Below the pieces are notes generated by a model that was not told the origin of the DNA, did no database searches, and saw only the letters and a list, made by a program, of their open reading frames with translations. A stretch of 64,000 bases of DNA from Poecilobothrus nobilitatus. Taxonomy: Eukaryota > Arthropoda > Insecta > Diptera > Dolichopodidae. Of this stretch, positions 54,035 through 64,000 are shown one piece after another. Within the stretch, counting starts at the first letter, position 1. Every line of letters begins with the position of its first letter. The translations under genes were made by a program, and so were the position numbers. Location: positions 187,407,179-187,471,178 of the forward strand of contig OX352772.1 of assembly GCA_947095535.1 (NCBI GenBank), given 5' to 3'.

Positions 54035-54507
54035 AAAAACGAATTTGTTTGATTTCAAACCCACTTTATTCCAACCAAATAGATTTCGGGGTTGCACTTA
54101 GGAATGCTGTTAAAATTGTTTATCCAACAACAATGGTTAATTCCAGCTGGATTCACTATATTCAAGCATTTCAAAGAAATTCCAGCCAAATAAAGAACTT
54201 TACTATCTTGTATAACTAAGCGAAAAAACTTTTTCAGAAATTTCTATATTTGCCTCTTTTGAAATCGAATAATTTGTGCTGCTTTTGAAATCTTAAAAGA
54301 AGAAGCCCTAAGTTCTAACTTTATAATGGAGAAATAATAATGATTTTATCCATTTATCAATTACTTTGAGAAGCAATGGATGATAAAAGTATGTATACTT
54401 AATTTACATAAATTTAACTTACACTTAGCACTTTTATGAAAAATATATATTTGGTTTTCATAATAATGATTTTTCATTGTGATATATGATCACTTTTTAA
54501 TAATTTT

Positions 54508-54850
54508 TTGCAGGAAGCAGCAGCTACAATATCGATATATAAAAAAGCAAGGAGAACAGCAAGTGCCTTCGAAGACTTTAATAGTCAATTATCATCAAAA
54601 TTAGAAAAGAAAAACGGGGACTTTTTTAAATTTTTAGAGATGATTTTAGACGAAGAATTTAATAAATCTTTAAATTTGCAAAAATCTGTTAATGGCTGCC
54701 CGTCAACTTATATGTAGATCAAAAGAAAAGAAGTCCAAACAGTTCGACAGTTTTACTGAAAATATTTTGCAACAGTTAGAGTTTGGGAAACTTTCGCTAC
54801 ATGATGTTATGAATCAGCCAATACCTTACCTTTACCTTTCTAACATTTAA
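54508..54850 (+). pseudogene. Exon-like fragment with 3' splice site (right arm)
   Basis: TAATTTTTTGCAG precedes EAAATISIYKKARRTASAF. The frame ends at NGCPSTYM; one base earlier the frame MAARQLICRSKEKKSKQ and SFTENILQQLEFGKLSLHD continues. Better preserved than the left-arm copy, but shifted. Unknown family. Confidence 0.45.
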
Positions 54851-54857
54851 TAAAACT

Positions 54858-55103
54858 TTGAGTAACATAGACACCCCAATTGCAGTAAATAATGAAGAAG
54901 TTTATGAGGAATCGGTTTCAATTATTAATGATCATTCTAGTGAAAGTGTTATTTTTGAAACCGTGATCTTTTCTTCTAGTATAAATATTTTGGTTTGTGT
55001 AATTGTTGTGCAAAAGCTAGAGCGGTTTTATTCTTATCGTGCAAGTTGCAACCATTATAAATTATGCAAAGATTGTTATTATCAAAAAAAAAAAAATAAA
55101 TAA
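54858..55103 (+). pseudogene. Gene fragment with RING-like cysteine end (right arm)
   Basis: Mirror of 44343-44595, with one visible substitution (ESVS for ESVP) and the same cysteine end. Same strand as the preceding fragment; both could be exons of one gene. Confidence 0.4.
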
Positions 55104-56199
55104 ATAAATTTATGAAAGATTGTTACGGTAACATTAAAAAAAATTATATTAAACTCAAGGTACCAGTAACATGTCTTTAATGTATGTAGACAAATTGTTG
55201 AAAATGAAACAAATATCTACATACATACTTATGCACATATGTATGAACACAGACTAATTATGAAACATTATCAAACTGAAATTTCTATTTTTTTCAATTT
55301 AAATATTCTAACTATTCTAAAATGCTTAGTGTGGCTCCAAAAAAAAACTTAAAATATTTATATGAAATTAATCGTCTGTATCAGCCAAAATACACGGTTC
55401 TGCGTGCAGAACGTTTTACTCTTCGTTTCACACCCTCTTTCCCATAAACTAATTTTATTGTGAGAATATTTTGTATTGAGAGAAAGAGAATTGTTCAAAA
55501 AAAATTTTACTTTCTGCACTTGATTCATTTACTAATAAAAACAAAAAAATGTTGTTTTTTTTGTTTGTTTTTCATTATTTATAAATTTTGCGTGTATCAA
55601 AAAAAAAAAAAGAAAATATAAAAGCGAAAAAAAATTTAAATATTTGTGGTGTTAAATATTGATAAATATAAAACTAATATAATTTGTTGATTAATATAAA
55701 ATTAAGTTTTCTGGAGTACTAAATTTTAAACCTGAAAATTAACGAAATCTAAAAATTTGAAAAATGTAAAATATAAAAATTTTGTCGTTGAGTTTTTAAA
55801 TAAAAAATTATATTTTATATTATATTAATTAAATTATATATTATATACTTAATTTTATTTTTCTCTTATTCTTTTATTTATTATTATTAATAGTTTACAA
55901 TTCTTTTGGAAATAGCGCAATCAATGCCATATTCATTCTTTATATGTGCCATATTTTCACACCATATTTTCTTTATTATGCCATATTTTCACACCTGTTT
56001 TTTCCTTCATCTTGATTTTATTCTTGATTAACCAGTTGACCTTCAAATTTACTACCAAGAAAAAAGCTTTCAAACTAACATTTTAATAATATAAAAAAAA
56101 ACAACACCTCATTTTTCTACACCTGTTTTTAAACTTATTTTTCAATAACGAGTACTAATAAAAACTTTTTAAATTCTTATTATTTACAATAATCTATGT

Positions 56200-57099
56200 T
56201 ACTATACTTAATCGCAATACCATCACTTGCATCTACTTGTTCTACATTAACCAGTTGACCTTCAAACAAATAAACATTAAACGAAATCTATTAAAGCTTA
56301 TATTGGAAAAAGTGATATTTTCGAAAAATGTAAACTATATTTGAAATAGAAGTAAAAAGAAATATGTAAAATTTTAAGTGTTTTTTTTTTCATTAATTTT
56401 CTTACATAAAACTAAAGAGACAGGCTGTAAAAAGAAAGAAACCTGAAAATTTTAAAAATATTAATAAAAAGAACAATATTTAAATTTTTATATGTTTTAT
56501 TTATTTTTTAATTTATTTAATTTGGTATAAGACCAAAAACCTAAAACATACGAGCTGTAGTTTATATAGTAAACCTAAGTGGAAAAGTAATAGCTAAAAA
56601 AAATTTATTCATATATTCATTTATTCACTATTTCATCCATCCATGTATTCATATCACAAGTTCATTTATTTTTCCGATTATATTACAAAGTTTTAGGTTT
56701 AATTGTATAAACGGTAGAGGCCATATCTCACCTTGAAATGTTTCAAAACATATACTCATTTCTCAGCTCTCCATATTTTACACTTCTTTGCATATTACGC
56801 AATTTTTGTTCCTCTTCATTGTCATTAGAGATTTAAAATTCTTCATGGTTGTTGTAAAGTCTGGTTTTAATCGTCTTCATAATTTCACCATTTTTAGCTT
56901 CAATAAAGGTTGCCATGTACGCTGGATAACCACCTAAGAAATATAGATATATATATATGCATTTTATAAATAAAAATTTTATTTGTTAATTCTTACCTGC
57001 GAATAATTTCCACATTGATGAGAACAGTATTTATAAAACGAAATAGTTCTCTTGGCAGAGTTTTTTCTTCGTTGTATATTATTTGCTCAATATCATGCA
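56200..57099 (-). pseudogene. Exon-like blocks of a spliced gene, copy IV
   Basis: Inverse of 42402-43324: block 1 at about 56996-57099, block 2 at about 56730-56934, block 3 at about 56200-56280. Splice signals are kept (CTTACCTGCG at block 1, TCACCTTGAAATG at block 2). The block 2 stop after HEEF is shared. Confidence 0.45.
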
Positions 57100-57495
57100 T
57101 TTGTTAAATTAATTTAAAAACCTTTGTATAGCAATATTTACAAGAGTATAATTAAAATGTTAAAAATGTTAGCATTATTTATACGAAGAAACCAATATAC
57201 ATGAAAGAAATTTTGTTGAATAATATTACTTATAATTAAAAACTTTATCACCTGAAATTTACAAGTAATCTCTTTATAAAATGCAGTATTTTTCATATGT
57301 GTTTATTTTTCACATGTGTACAATACATTAAAGAATTTTCAACAACAGAAAACTTTACGTCAATATATGTAACTCATTTTGCTATTTGTCCTTGGGCTTA
57401 CTACAACTCGTCACCTGGACCGGATATATGTAACTGTTGCTCTATAGAAAATTATAAAATATAATTGAAAAATTTGATTAAATGGTACAAGCATA

Positions 57496-58264
57496 ATGTC
57501 AAGGGCACAAATAGTACCGGGAATACATAGACCAACCGAACGAAACTTTCGTCGAAGAAAATTTATTCAAAAAGATTAAACGATACATGCCAAATCGATT
57601 TAGTAGAAATGATTCCATATGGAAAGTTTAACAAAGGAAATAAATATTTATGAACTGTAATAGACATCTTTCGAAATATGCTACCAATTAAAACTGAAAA
57701 TGCAAAACATTTTTAAACGGGCTGGAACACTCCCAAAAAATATTCAATCTGATCAAGGTAAAGAGTTTTTCAACAAAGAATTTAGAAAACGTATGTAAAA
57801 AAAAAATTTATCCTTATCATACATATTCTGAAATGAAAGTTTCCATAGTAGAACATTTTAACCGTACTTTAAAAAATTCAATGTGGAAGCAGTTAATTTT
57901 CAGGGTAATTATAAATGGATATCTGTTTTACCCTCACTTATTGAGAAATACAACTCAACATATCATCGTACAATTAAACTTCAACCTAAAAAAATTACAA
58001 GGAAAAACGAAAAATTACTATTAAAAACTGTCTACAATAAATTAAAAGTGTTTCGTAAAGCAAAATATATAGTTGGAGATTATGTTTGTATAAAGAAATT
58101 TAAAGATATTTTTACAAAGGAAATCAACCCAACTGATCAACTAAAAACCGGTTCTTTTTATGAGCCTGAATTAACATCAAAGAAAAGGAAATCAAGTTTT
58201 AGTTAGATGGCTTGGTTTTGATAAAAACCAAGATTCATCGATAAAGAAAGAAGATATTATTTAA
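57496..58264 (+). pseudogene. Polinton-type integrase remnant, copy IV (inverted)
   Basis: From MSRAQIVPGIHRPTERN to SSIKKEDII. Contains QIDLVEM, NIQSDQGKEFF, SIVEHFNRTLKNSMW and YKWISVLPSLIEKYN. It shares the A-run lesion with copies I-III and has its own differences. Confidence 0.85.
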
Positions 58265-58335
58265 TATTCTATACATATGTATTTAAAATATTTTAAATTT
58301 TTTATATTTGTGCATTTTAGTTTCGCTTTTTTATT

Positions 58336-59889
58336 TTAGTAAAGTTAATAATATGATTCAAAGAAAATACATTTAGTTCAAACATGCATGTATTTAATTC
58401 TATATTAAAATCAAGTTCATGATTAAGTTCATCAGTCATTTTAGTCACGATTTTATACATATAACCGCACAAAATACACCTGTTTAATGTTTTATATTAA
58501 AAAAGAATTAAAATAGCTTGAAATAGTCAAGCTGAAATGCATTTAATTAAAATTTTTTATTTTTTATCACAAAGTCAGAACATTCACTACATACTATAGG
58601 ATATTTTTGATAATTTCATAACACTACATCTTTCCAATATAATATAGTCTCTTCTAAATCTAAGATCGTTGATACATGCTCCCAATAACTTCCGAGCGGG
58701 GTCCGATTTAGCGCTACATCCAACAAATGTTGAAAATTTCTTGAAATTCTTCTAATTTTCTTAACAGCGGTTCTTCTATAGCTTCTATAATTATTAGTCT
58801 ATTTCATCTCCTTTATATACTACAACATTTTTTGTACTTAAATGTTTCAATTCATTTTTTTTTCTTCCTCACCTTCATATGTTTGAATTCACCACAAAAA
58901 ACTGCAATTATTTTAATTCTGCTATGGTCTTTCAGTAAAATTCTCATTTTATCTTCTATTACACTTATGCATTCTTGAAAGAACATTTTCGGTTCAGAGT
59001 GATAGAAGTTAGTAATTACTCCTGTTCGAATTCTATTTTTCAAAGCTAAATGTGGTAGATCTTCCCACACCAAACTTTGACATGATGATGAAGATGATGC
59101 TTCAGATTCACCACCGCTTCTAAAAGACTTGAATCCATTTATCATTCGAGCATAGGATTTCAGTTTGCTCAATCTGAAGTTAAATGAAATTTTGTCCCTG
59201 TTTTCTGGGCAGATGATAAGAGTTTTTCGAAATTTTTAATATCTGCTTCACAATTTTTAATGTTTTCCTTCATTTCATTACAGTGACTTGATCATCTTGA
59301 ATAAGATTTCTTGATGTTTTCTTACAAGAGTTTCAGCATAGGTTTCATAATTACTTGTTATTATGAACAATTGCACACATAAATAATTGCAATAATACTA
59401 ATTTCAAGGTTTTAATGCACATTACTGTAAATAAATTCTCATATTACTTTAACATTCCATACCCTAAAAAAAAAATTAAAATAGCTTGACATAATCAAGT
59501 TAATGTGCATTTAATTAACATTTTTTAATTTTTTATCGTAAAACCATAAACATTCACTACATACTATAGGATAATTTTGATAATTTAATAACACTACATC
59601 TTTCCAATAAAATATCTGTTCAAAATTTAAGATCGTTGATACTTGATACATGCTCAATTTTCCACTAAAACTCGAACTGAAACGGCTTAATAAAAATGAA
59701 TGAATTAAATTAAATGATTTTAACAAATGAGAAGGATGATATTTGCATTTTATCTAAAAATTTTATAAGAACAGCAAAACACCAAGTTATTACTGTACCT
59801 GAAATAAAAACACATAAAATAAAATTTGAAAAACGAAAATTTAATTAAGATTATTCTTCTGTACGTTTTGGTTTTATAAACTAGTTTTT
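58336..59889. other. AT-rich stretch with one unrecognised frame
   Basis: A minus-strand frame at 58852-59172 (106 codons) contains RIRTGVITNFYHSEPKMFF and IKIIAVFCGEFKHMK, with non-random composition suggesting a transposon or gene remnant I cannot name. Sequence at about 58550-58700 is partly repeated at about 59510-59660 (CATTCACTACATACTATAGG). Confidence 0.35.
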
Positions 59890-60104
59890 AACGTAATACA
59901 AATTAAAGAATTCTTACAAGAACAGGGCATTGTACTACATTTGACAAAACCTAATAGTAACACAGGTAACAGTGATATTGAAAGGTTCCATAATTCTTTA
60001 GCAGCAAAATTTAGGGTAATTAAACTACTTAATAATAATTTATCCACATAAAGAATAATACAACAAGCCGTTAGAAGTTATAATGAAAGATTTCATTCTA
60101 CAAT
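59890..60104 (+). pseudogene. Ty3/gypsy integrase remnant
   Basis: Reads QGIVLHLTKPNSNTGNSD and IERFHNSLAAKFRVIKLL with the catalytic Glu, a stop, then AVRSYNERFHSTIN. It is cut by the third element C copy. Confidence 0.7.
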
Positions 60105-61502
60105 AAACGAGGAAGAATACAGTTAACTTTGTCAACTCTTAGATACCCGTACGAACCGTTAGTATGTTCACAGCCTGTCACTTTGCTTACAATATTATTT
60201 TTTAAATATTTTAGTATTTTAAAATAATTTCGGTGAATTTTATAATTTCTAGTACTATGGGTTGTACATATATTCAAACTATATGTTTATACATTCTTCA
60301 AAAGCAGATTTTAACCTTCCACATAACGATTATCAATCCAAAACTTTTTCAAATATTCTATAGTACCATTTAATACTAAGCGGTAAATGTATATTAAATT
60401 TACTTAGTACAAAATAGTAAATATAATTTTAAATATTATATTATATTATATTTAAATATTCCATTGACAGAATAATTTCTTATAAGTACAATAAAATACA
60501 TATATGTATGTAAATACGGCGCTATATAATATACATCTATACTCTTATCATTCATTCACTAGTGACATATACGATATGTAAATAAACATGATATTATATA
60601 AGTATGTATATATATCAATATCATATAAATAAAAATTCTTCAAGTAACCGTTATGTTGTTTATTTAATTACATTTTTTTGTACTACGCATTATATCCTCA
60701 ACGATTTCAAATTATCGAGTAAAACAAAATGAAAAAAATTCGTTAAAGAAATTTGGTAGAAAATTTGAAAAAATCAAGTAACACTTTCGTCAATTATAAA
60801 GTAACCCGATATTATTAAAAAAAGTTGTTAACAGAAATAAGAGTATAATGTTGAAACTTTAATTTTTGTGTATTACTTCAAAAAAATGTTAACAGGTGTT
60901 CAAGTTACAGGTGTTTAAAAATAGGAAATTTTCAGTTTGTGACCCCTTACAGCTGCTAAACGGGGGGCGATACAAAAAAAATGTCTGAAATGACTCATTC
61001 TTATTTCCAAAGATCTAACTTTTGTCAAAATTTCAAGTTTCCAACTTAAACCGTTTAGAAGATAGAAGGGTTGAAGGATTTTGCAAAATTTGAGTTTCAC
61101 ATAACGGTAAATTAAGACACCGTATGCCACAAATATATATTTATTGTATATATACTTTTAAAGCTAATAAAAATTTCATAGCTCTATTTCAAAAAAAATG
61201 TGGGGATCTAAAAGTTAGGTGTTCGAGAGCTACCTTAAGGTTTGGTCCAAACTCAACCAAAAAAAATAGGGAACCTACAAATTACTCCAAGAATATTTTG
61301 TGTAAATTTCAAGATTCTAGCTTTCTTAGTTTTTGAGTTAGCGTGCTGACGGACGGACGGACGGACGGACATGGCTCAAAAGTCTTAGAATTTTTTTCTG
61401 ATCCGATCCATACCTTTGAAGGTATATCTAGCTCGCTTATTTCGAGGTGTTACAAACGGAGGAGTAATTTTATTATACCCGATCCTATCGTACGGGTATA
61501 AT
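60104..61502 (-). mobile_element. Helentron-like element C, copy 3
   Basis: Inverse of 33717-35277, almost full length. Ends AACGAGGAAGAATAC and CGTACGGGTATAA. GGAC run at 61349-61371. Inserted in the Ty3-type integrase remnant. Confidence 0.75.
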
Positions 61503-62465
61503 AAAATGTAAAGTTTAAAGTTATTTTGTTTTTTATTAAAAATTTTACCTATTTTTTAATCTATTTAATTATTTATTTTTTATATAGTTTCTATATATAG
61601 TTCTCAATAAATCAGTAAACATGTACCAAATTTTTTCTGTCAAAGATGATTAATTTTGATAAAGATCACAATTCTTAAGTAAATAAAAAATTTTTTTCTT
61701 TCAAAGATGATTAATTTTGATAAAGTTCACAATTCTTGAATAAATAAAAACTATATTATATGAAACTTAATTTACATTATTTGTTTTATTTTTACAATTA
61801 TTTATCACATTTTCTTTTTTTTTAACATGCCTCTAATTTGCATTTCTTAAACATAACAATTAATAACTAAATACAACTTTTTTTTCCTCACGATTTTATA
61901 TTGCTAGAACTATTGTTCTTGTTTTATGTTAAAAAAATTTTTTAAAATTATTTTTCAATTAAACAACAATATTAATCACTAAATACAACTTTTTTTTTCC
62001 TCACAATTTTATACATATGCATACATCCTTTACTTTACATTACTTTAATGCTATGATACAATAACAAAGTCAATATTTGCATTTTATTTATCTCATAAAT
62101 AACAGCTGCGTTTTTGCATTTATATTGTGTTACATTAAATGGTTGGTCGTGAAATCTTTTTATTAAAAAATTAAATAAATTCTTATTATTTACAATAATC
62201 TATGTTACTATACTATCACAACAACATCATTGCACTTACTTGTTCTATATTAACCAGTTGACCTTCAAAATTACTAACAAGAAAAAAAGCTTTTAATTAT
62301 AATCAATAAAATTTTAATTATAAAAAAATTAACAAAAAACAACTTTTCTATTTGCACACGCGCCAACGACATTCTTTTGAAGTTCAATCACTTTTGTCGT
62401 GAACAACATTCCATAAAAGTTAAAACACCTTTGTCGTGACCTCATTTGCATAAAACTTAATAACA
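61503..62465. other. AT-rich stretch with short direct repeats
   Basis: About 60-base direct repeats: CAAAGATGATTAATTTTGAT at 61640 and 61700; ACTAAATACAACTTTTTTT at 61867 and 61979. 62165-62290 matches part of the third exon block region (TTACAATAATCTATGTTAC). No gene supported. Confidence 0.55.
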
Positions 62466-62537
62466 TTAACATGCGCACGCGACAACAACGTTCCTTAAAA
62501 GTTCAAACAACTTTGTCGTGAGCTCATTTGCATAAAT
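62352..62537. repeat. Diverged direct repeats, three units
   Basis: Units share CAACTTTGTCGTGA followed by CTCATTTGCATAAA and ACGTTCC; spacing is irregular. They abut the truncated end of the retrotransposon. Confidence 0.55.
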
Positions 62538-64000
62538 ATTGCCATCTCTTTCTCCCACAAAATTCTCATGGCCAAGAGCCATGTATATTACTCCTGCAGC
62601 TTTGTTTCTTTTAAAATTTTTGATGGTCTCTTTTATCTCACTTATGTTTGGCGGTTCTATGGAAATTCTCAAGTTCCTGTTTCTGCTATGGGCTTCATTG
62701 TTTGTACCTTCTTTAGTCGCTTGTTGATTATTGCTGACTGCTTCGAAGTGTTGTTTCCATCTTGTAGTTTGGGCTTCCGTATTTGTTAATGTATCGGCGT
62801 TAGTATCTCTTATTGTTTGATCTGTGTTGCCTTTACGATTTGTAAATCGATGGTTTATTAATCGATGCAATTCATGCATGTTGTTCTGGTTGGCGTGTAG
62901 TTCAGCTTGGGACGCTATCATGTCAAAGAATTTTCTTTTGTCTTTGCTGGCAATTTTTTGACCTGCTTCGCTAGGGTTCTATATTGTTGTTCCCTTGTAT
63001 TGAAATTGGTCAGGTGTTTCAGGATTTTTCTCTTATTTATGAAGTCCCATGTTTCGTTTGAGATCCATTTTTTCCTTTCTGGCTGTACGAACTCAATTGT
63101 TTCTTCAGCAGCTTTTCGTAGTCTAGTCATAATGTTGTTCCATGTGTGATCTTGATCTGGTGCTAATATTTCGCGAAGTGCAGAGGCAAAGTTTTTTGCG
63201 GTCTGGGCATTTTGGAGTTTGCTGCTATTGAAGCGTTTGCGCTTGTTGTTATAAAGGTTCTTTCTATATAATTTGATCTTGCAATCCCCTGTGGCGAATT
63301 CGTGGTCGCTGTCTATATCTGCTCCTCTTCTGTTTCTCACATCTGTGATATAGTTTCTCCATGTTCCGTTGACGTAAATGTCGTCAATTTGTTTTCTGGT
63401 GCGACCATTGGGAGAGATCCAAGTATATTTATGGATCTCCTTGTGAGGGAATATGGTACCACAGATGGCAAACCCGAAGGTTTGACACATTTCGATCAAT
63501 CTGTCTCCAATATTTTTCTTAACCCCGAGCCCATGTTTTCACATAACATTTCTTAAACCGGTATTATCAGAGCCTATTTTCGCGTTTAGATCATTCATTA
63601 GTATGATTATGTCCTTCTTGTGAGTTCTCTGCAACGTGGAAGTTAATTGTGTATAGAATTCTTCTTTCTTTTCTGGTTCGTTTTCTTCGGTTGGTGCGGA
63701 ACATTGTATAATGGAAATCTGGCGTATTTTGCTGCGGAATCACTGGTTTCACTGGTTTGCTGCGGAATCACGCGAAACCACTGATTTTCAACTATCTATA
63801 GTGTTCCTGATTTGTTTCCCGATAAAGATACCTACTCCGCTTTCTCCTCCTATATCTTTCCGCTGAATAACAAGTGGTTTCCGCTGGTAGTGGTGATTTC
63901 ACCGCTAATATTCCATCTCATTTTGCTAATTCCTAGGATGTTTATCTTATAGGATGTCATTTCTTTTTCGATTTGGGCAAGGCTTGATGCTTTACGAAGA
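62466..64000 (-). pseudogene. Non-LTR retrotransposon ORF2 (endonuclease and linker), runs off window
   Basis: From the right edge: IIILMNDLNAKIGSDNTG, then TFGFAICGTIFPHKEIH, YTWISPNGRTRKQIDDIYV and RRGADIDSDHEFATGD, the last carrying the catalytic Asp-His of the AP-like endonuclease. The linker follows (KWISNETWDFINKRK) and the beginning of the RT domain (IKETIKNFKRNKAAG). RT is truncated at about 62466. Several stops in the endonuclease. A different family from the element at 25289. Confidence 0.85.

Larger units (their letters stand above)
54035..58335. repeat. Right arm of the large inverted repeat (copy IV)
   Basis: Inverse of 41185-45440. It ends at TTTAGTTTCGCTTTT, inside the sequence flanking the MITE of copy III, so the MITE and SINE-like units are not included. 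Confidence 0.85.

Overview
The window is a very AT-rich piece of eukaryotic, almost certainly insect, repeat-dominated DNA. Hints that the host is a fly are short GT-AG introns of about 63 bases, dispersed elements carrying GTCC tetranucleotide tracts of the kind described in dipterans (mini-me/DINE-like), and Jockey-like non-LTR retrotransposons. This assignment is an inference from repeat style. I see no clear single-copy host gene.

1-23.9 kb: two nested virus-like DNA transposons. The outer element (A; 1-4860 and about 21337-23930) is a decayed Polinton/adintovirus-type element with the end of a retroviral-type integrase (+) and, on the minus strand, an OB-like protein with acidic tail, a packaging ATPase, a small basic protein, a conserved small protein, a penton-like minor capsid protein, a pVI/pX-like protein and a double-jelly-roll major capsid protein. 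About 1 kb of A was tandemly duplicated. A second, complete but decayed element (B; 4861-21336, 16,476 bp) sits inside the duplicated minor capsid gene. It has terminal inverted repeats of about 0.6 kb and 6-bp target duplications (AAGCAA/AACCAA). B has its own integrase, protein-primed-type family B DNA polymerase, ATPase, protease, minor and major capsid proteins (the latter of a different family from A's), a fibre-like protein and a DUF8207-like protein. Near its left end B carries a cargo block of three plus-strand genes (LITAF-like zinc-ribbon protein, a 237-aa protein, a 210-aa predicted secreted protein). These are intact although nearly every hallmark gene of B is broken.

24-45 kb: a non-LTR retrotransposon (minus strand), then a segmentally duplicated array. 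Its unit contains a retrotransposon ORF1 fragment, tRNA-like/SINE-like tandem units, a small MITE, a dead Polinton-type integrase and exon-like blocks with splice sites. Copy I is about 26930-36343 and copy II starts at 36344. A near-identical 2,231-bp tandem duplication (38019-40249/40250-42480) gives copy III. Copy I alone carries two Helentron-like insertions (31732-33070, 33717-35277), for which copies III and IV give empty sites.

41-58 kb: two arms of about 4.25 kb in inverted orientation (41185-45440 and 54035-58335) flank about 8.6 kb holding a MULE-type transposase remnant, a Helentron-like element with twelve central repeats of about 150 bp in a 600-bp higher-order pattern (46413-48727), another Helentron-like copy and a Ty3/gypsy RT-RNase H remnant.

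58-64 kb: unidentified AT-rich DNA, a Ty3-type integrase remnant interrupted by a third Helentron-like copy, short direct repeats, and a second non-LTR retrotransposon ORF2 running off the right edge.
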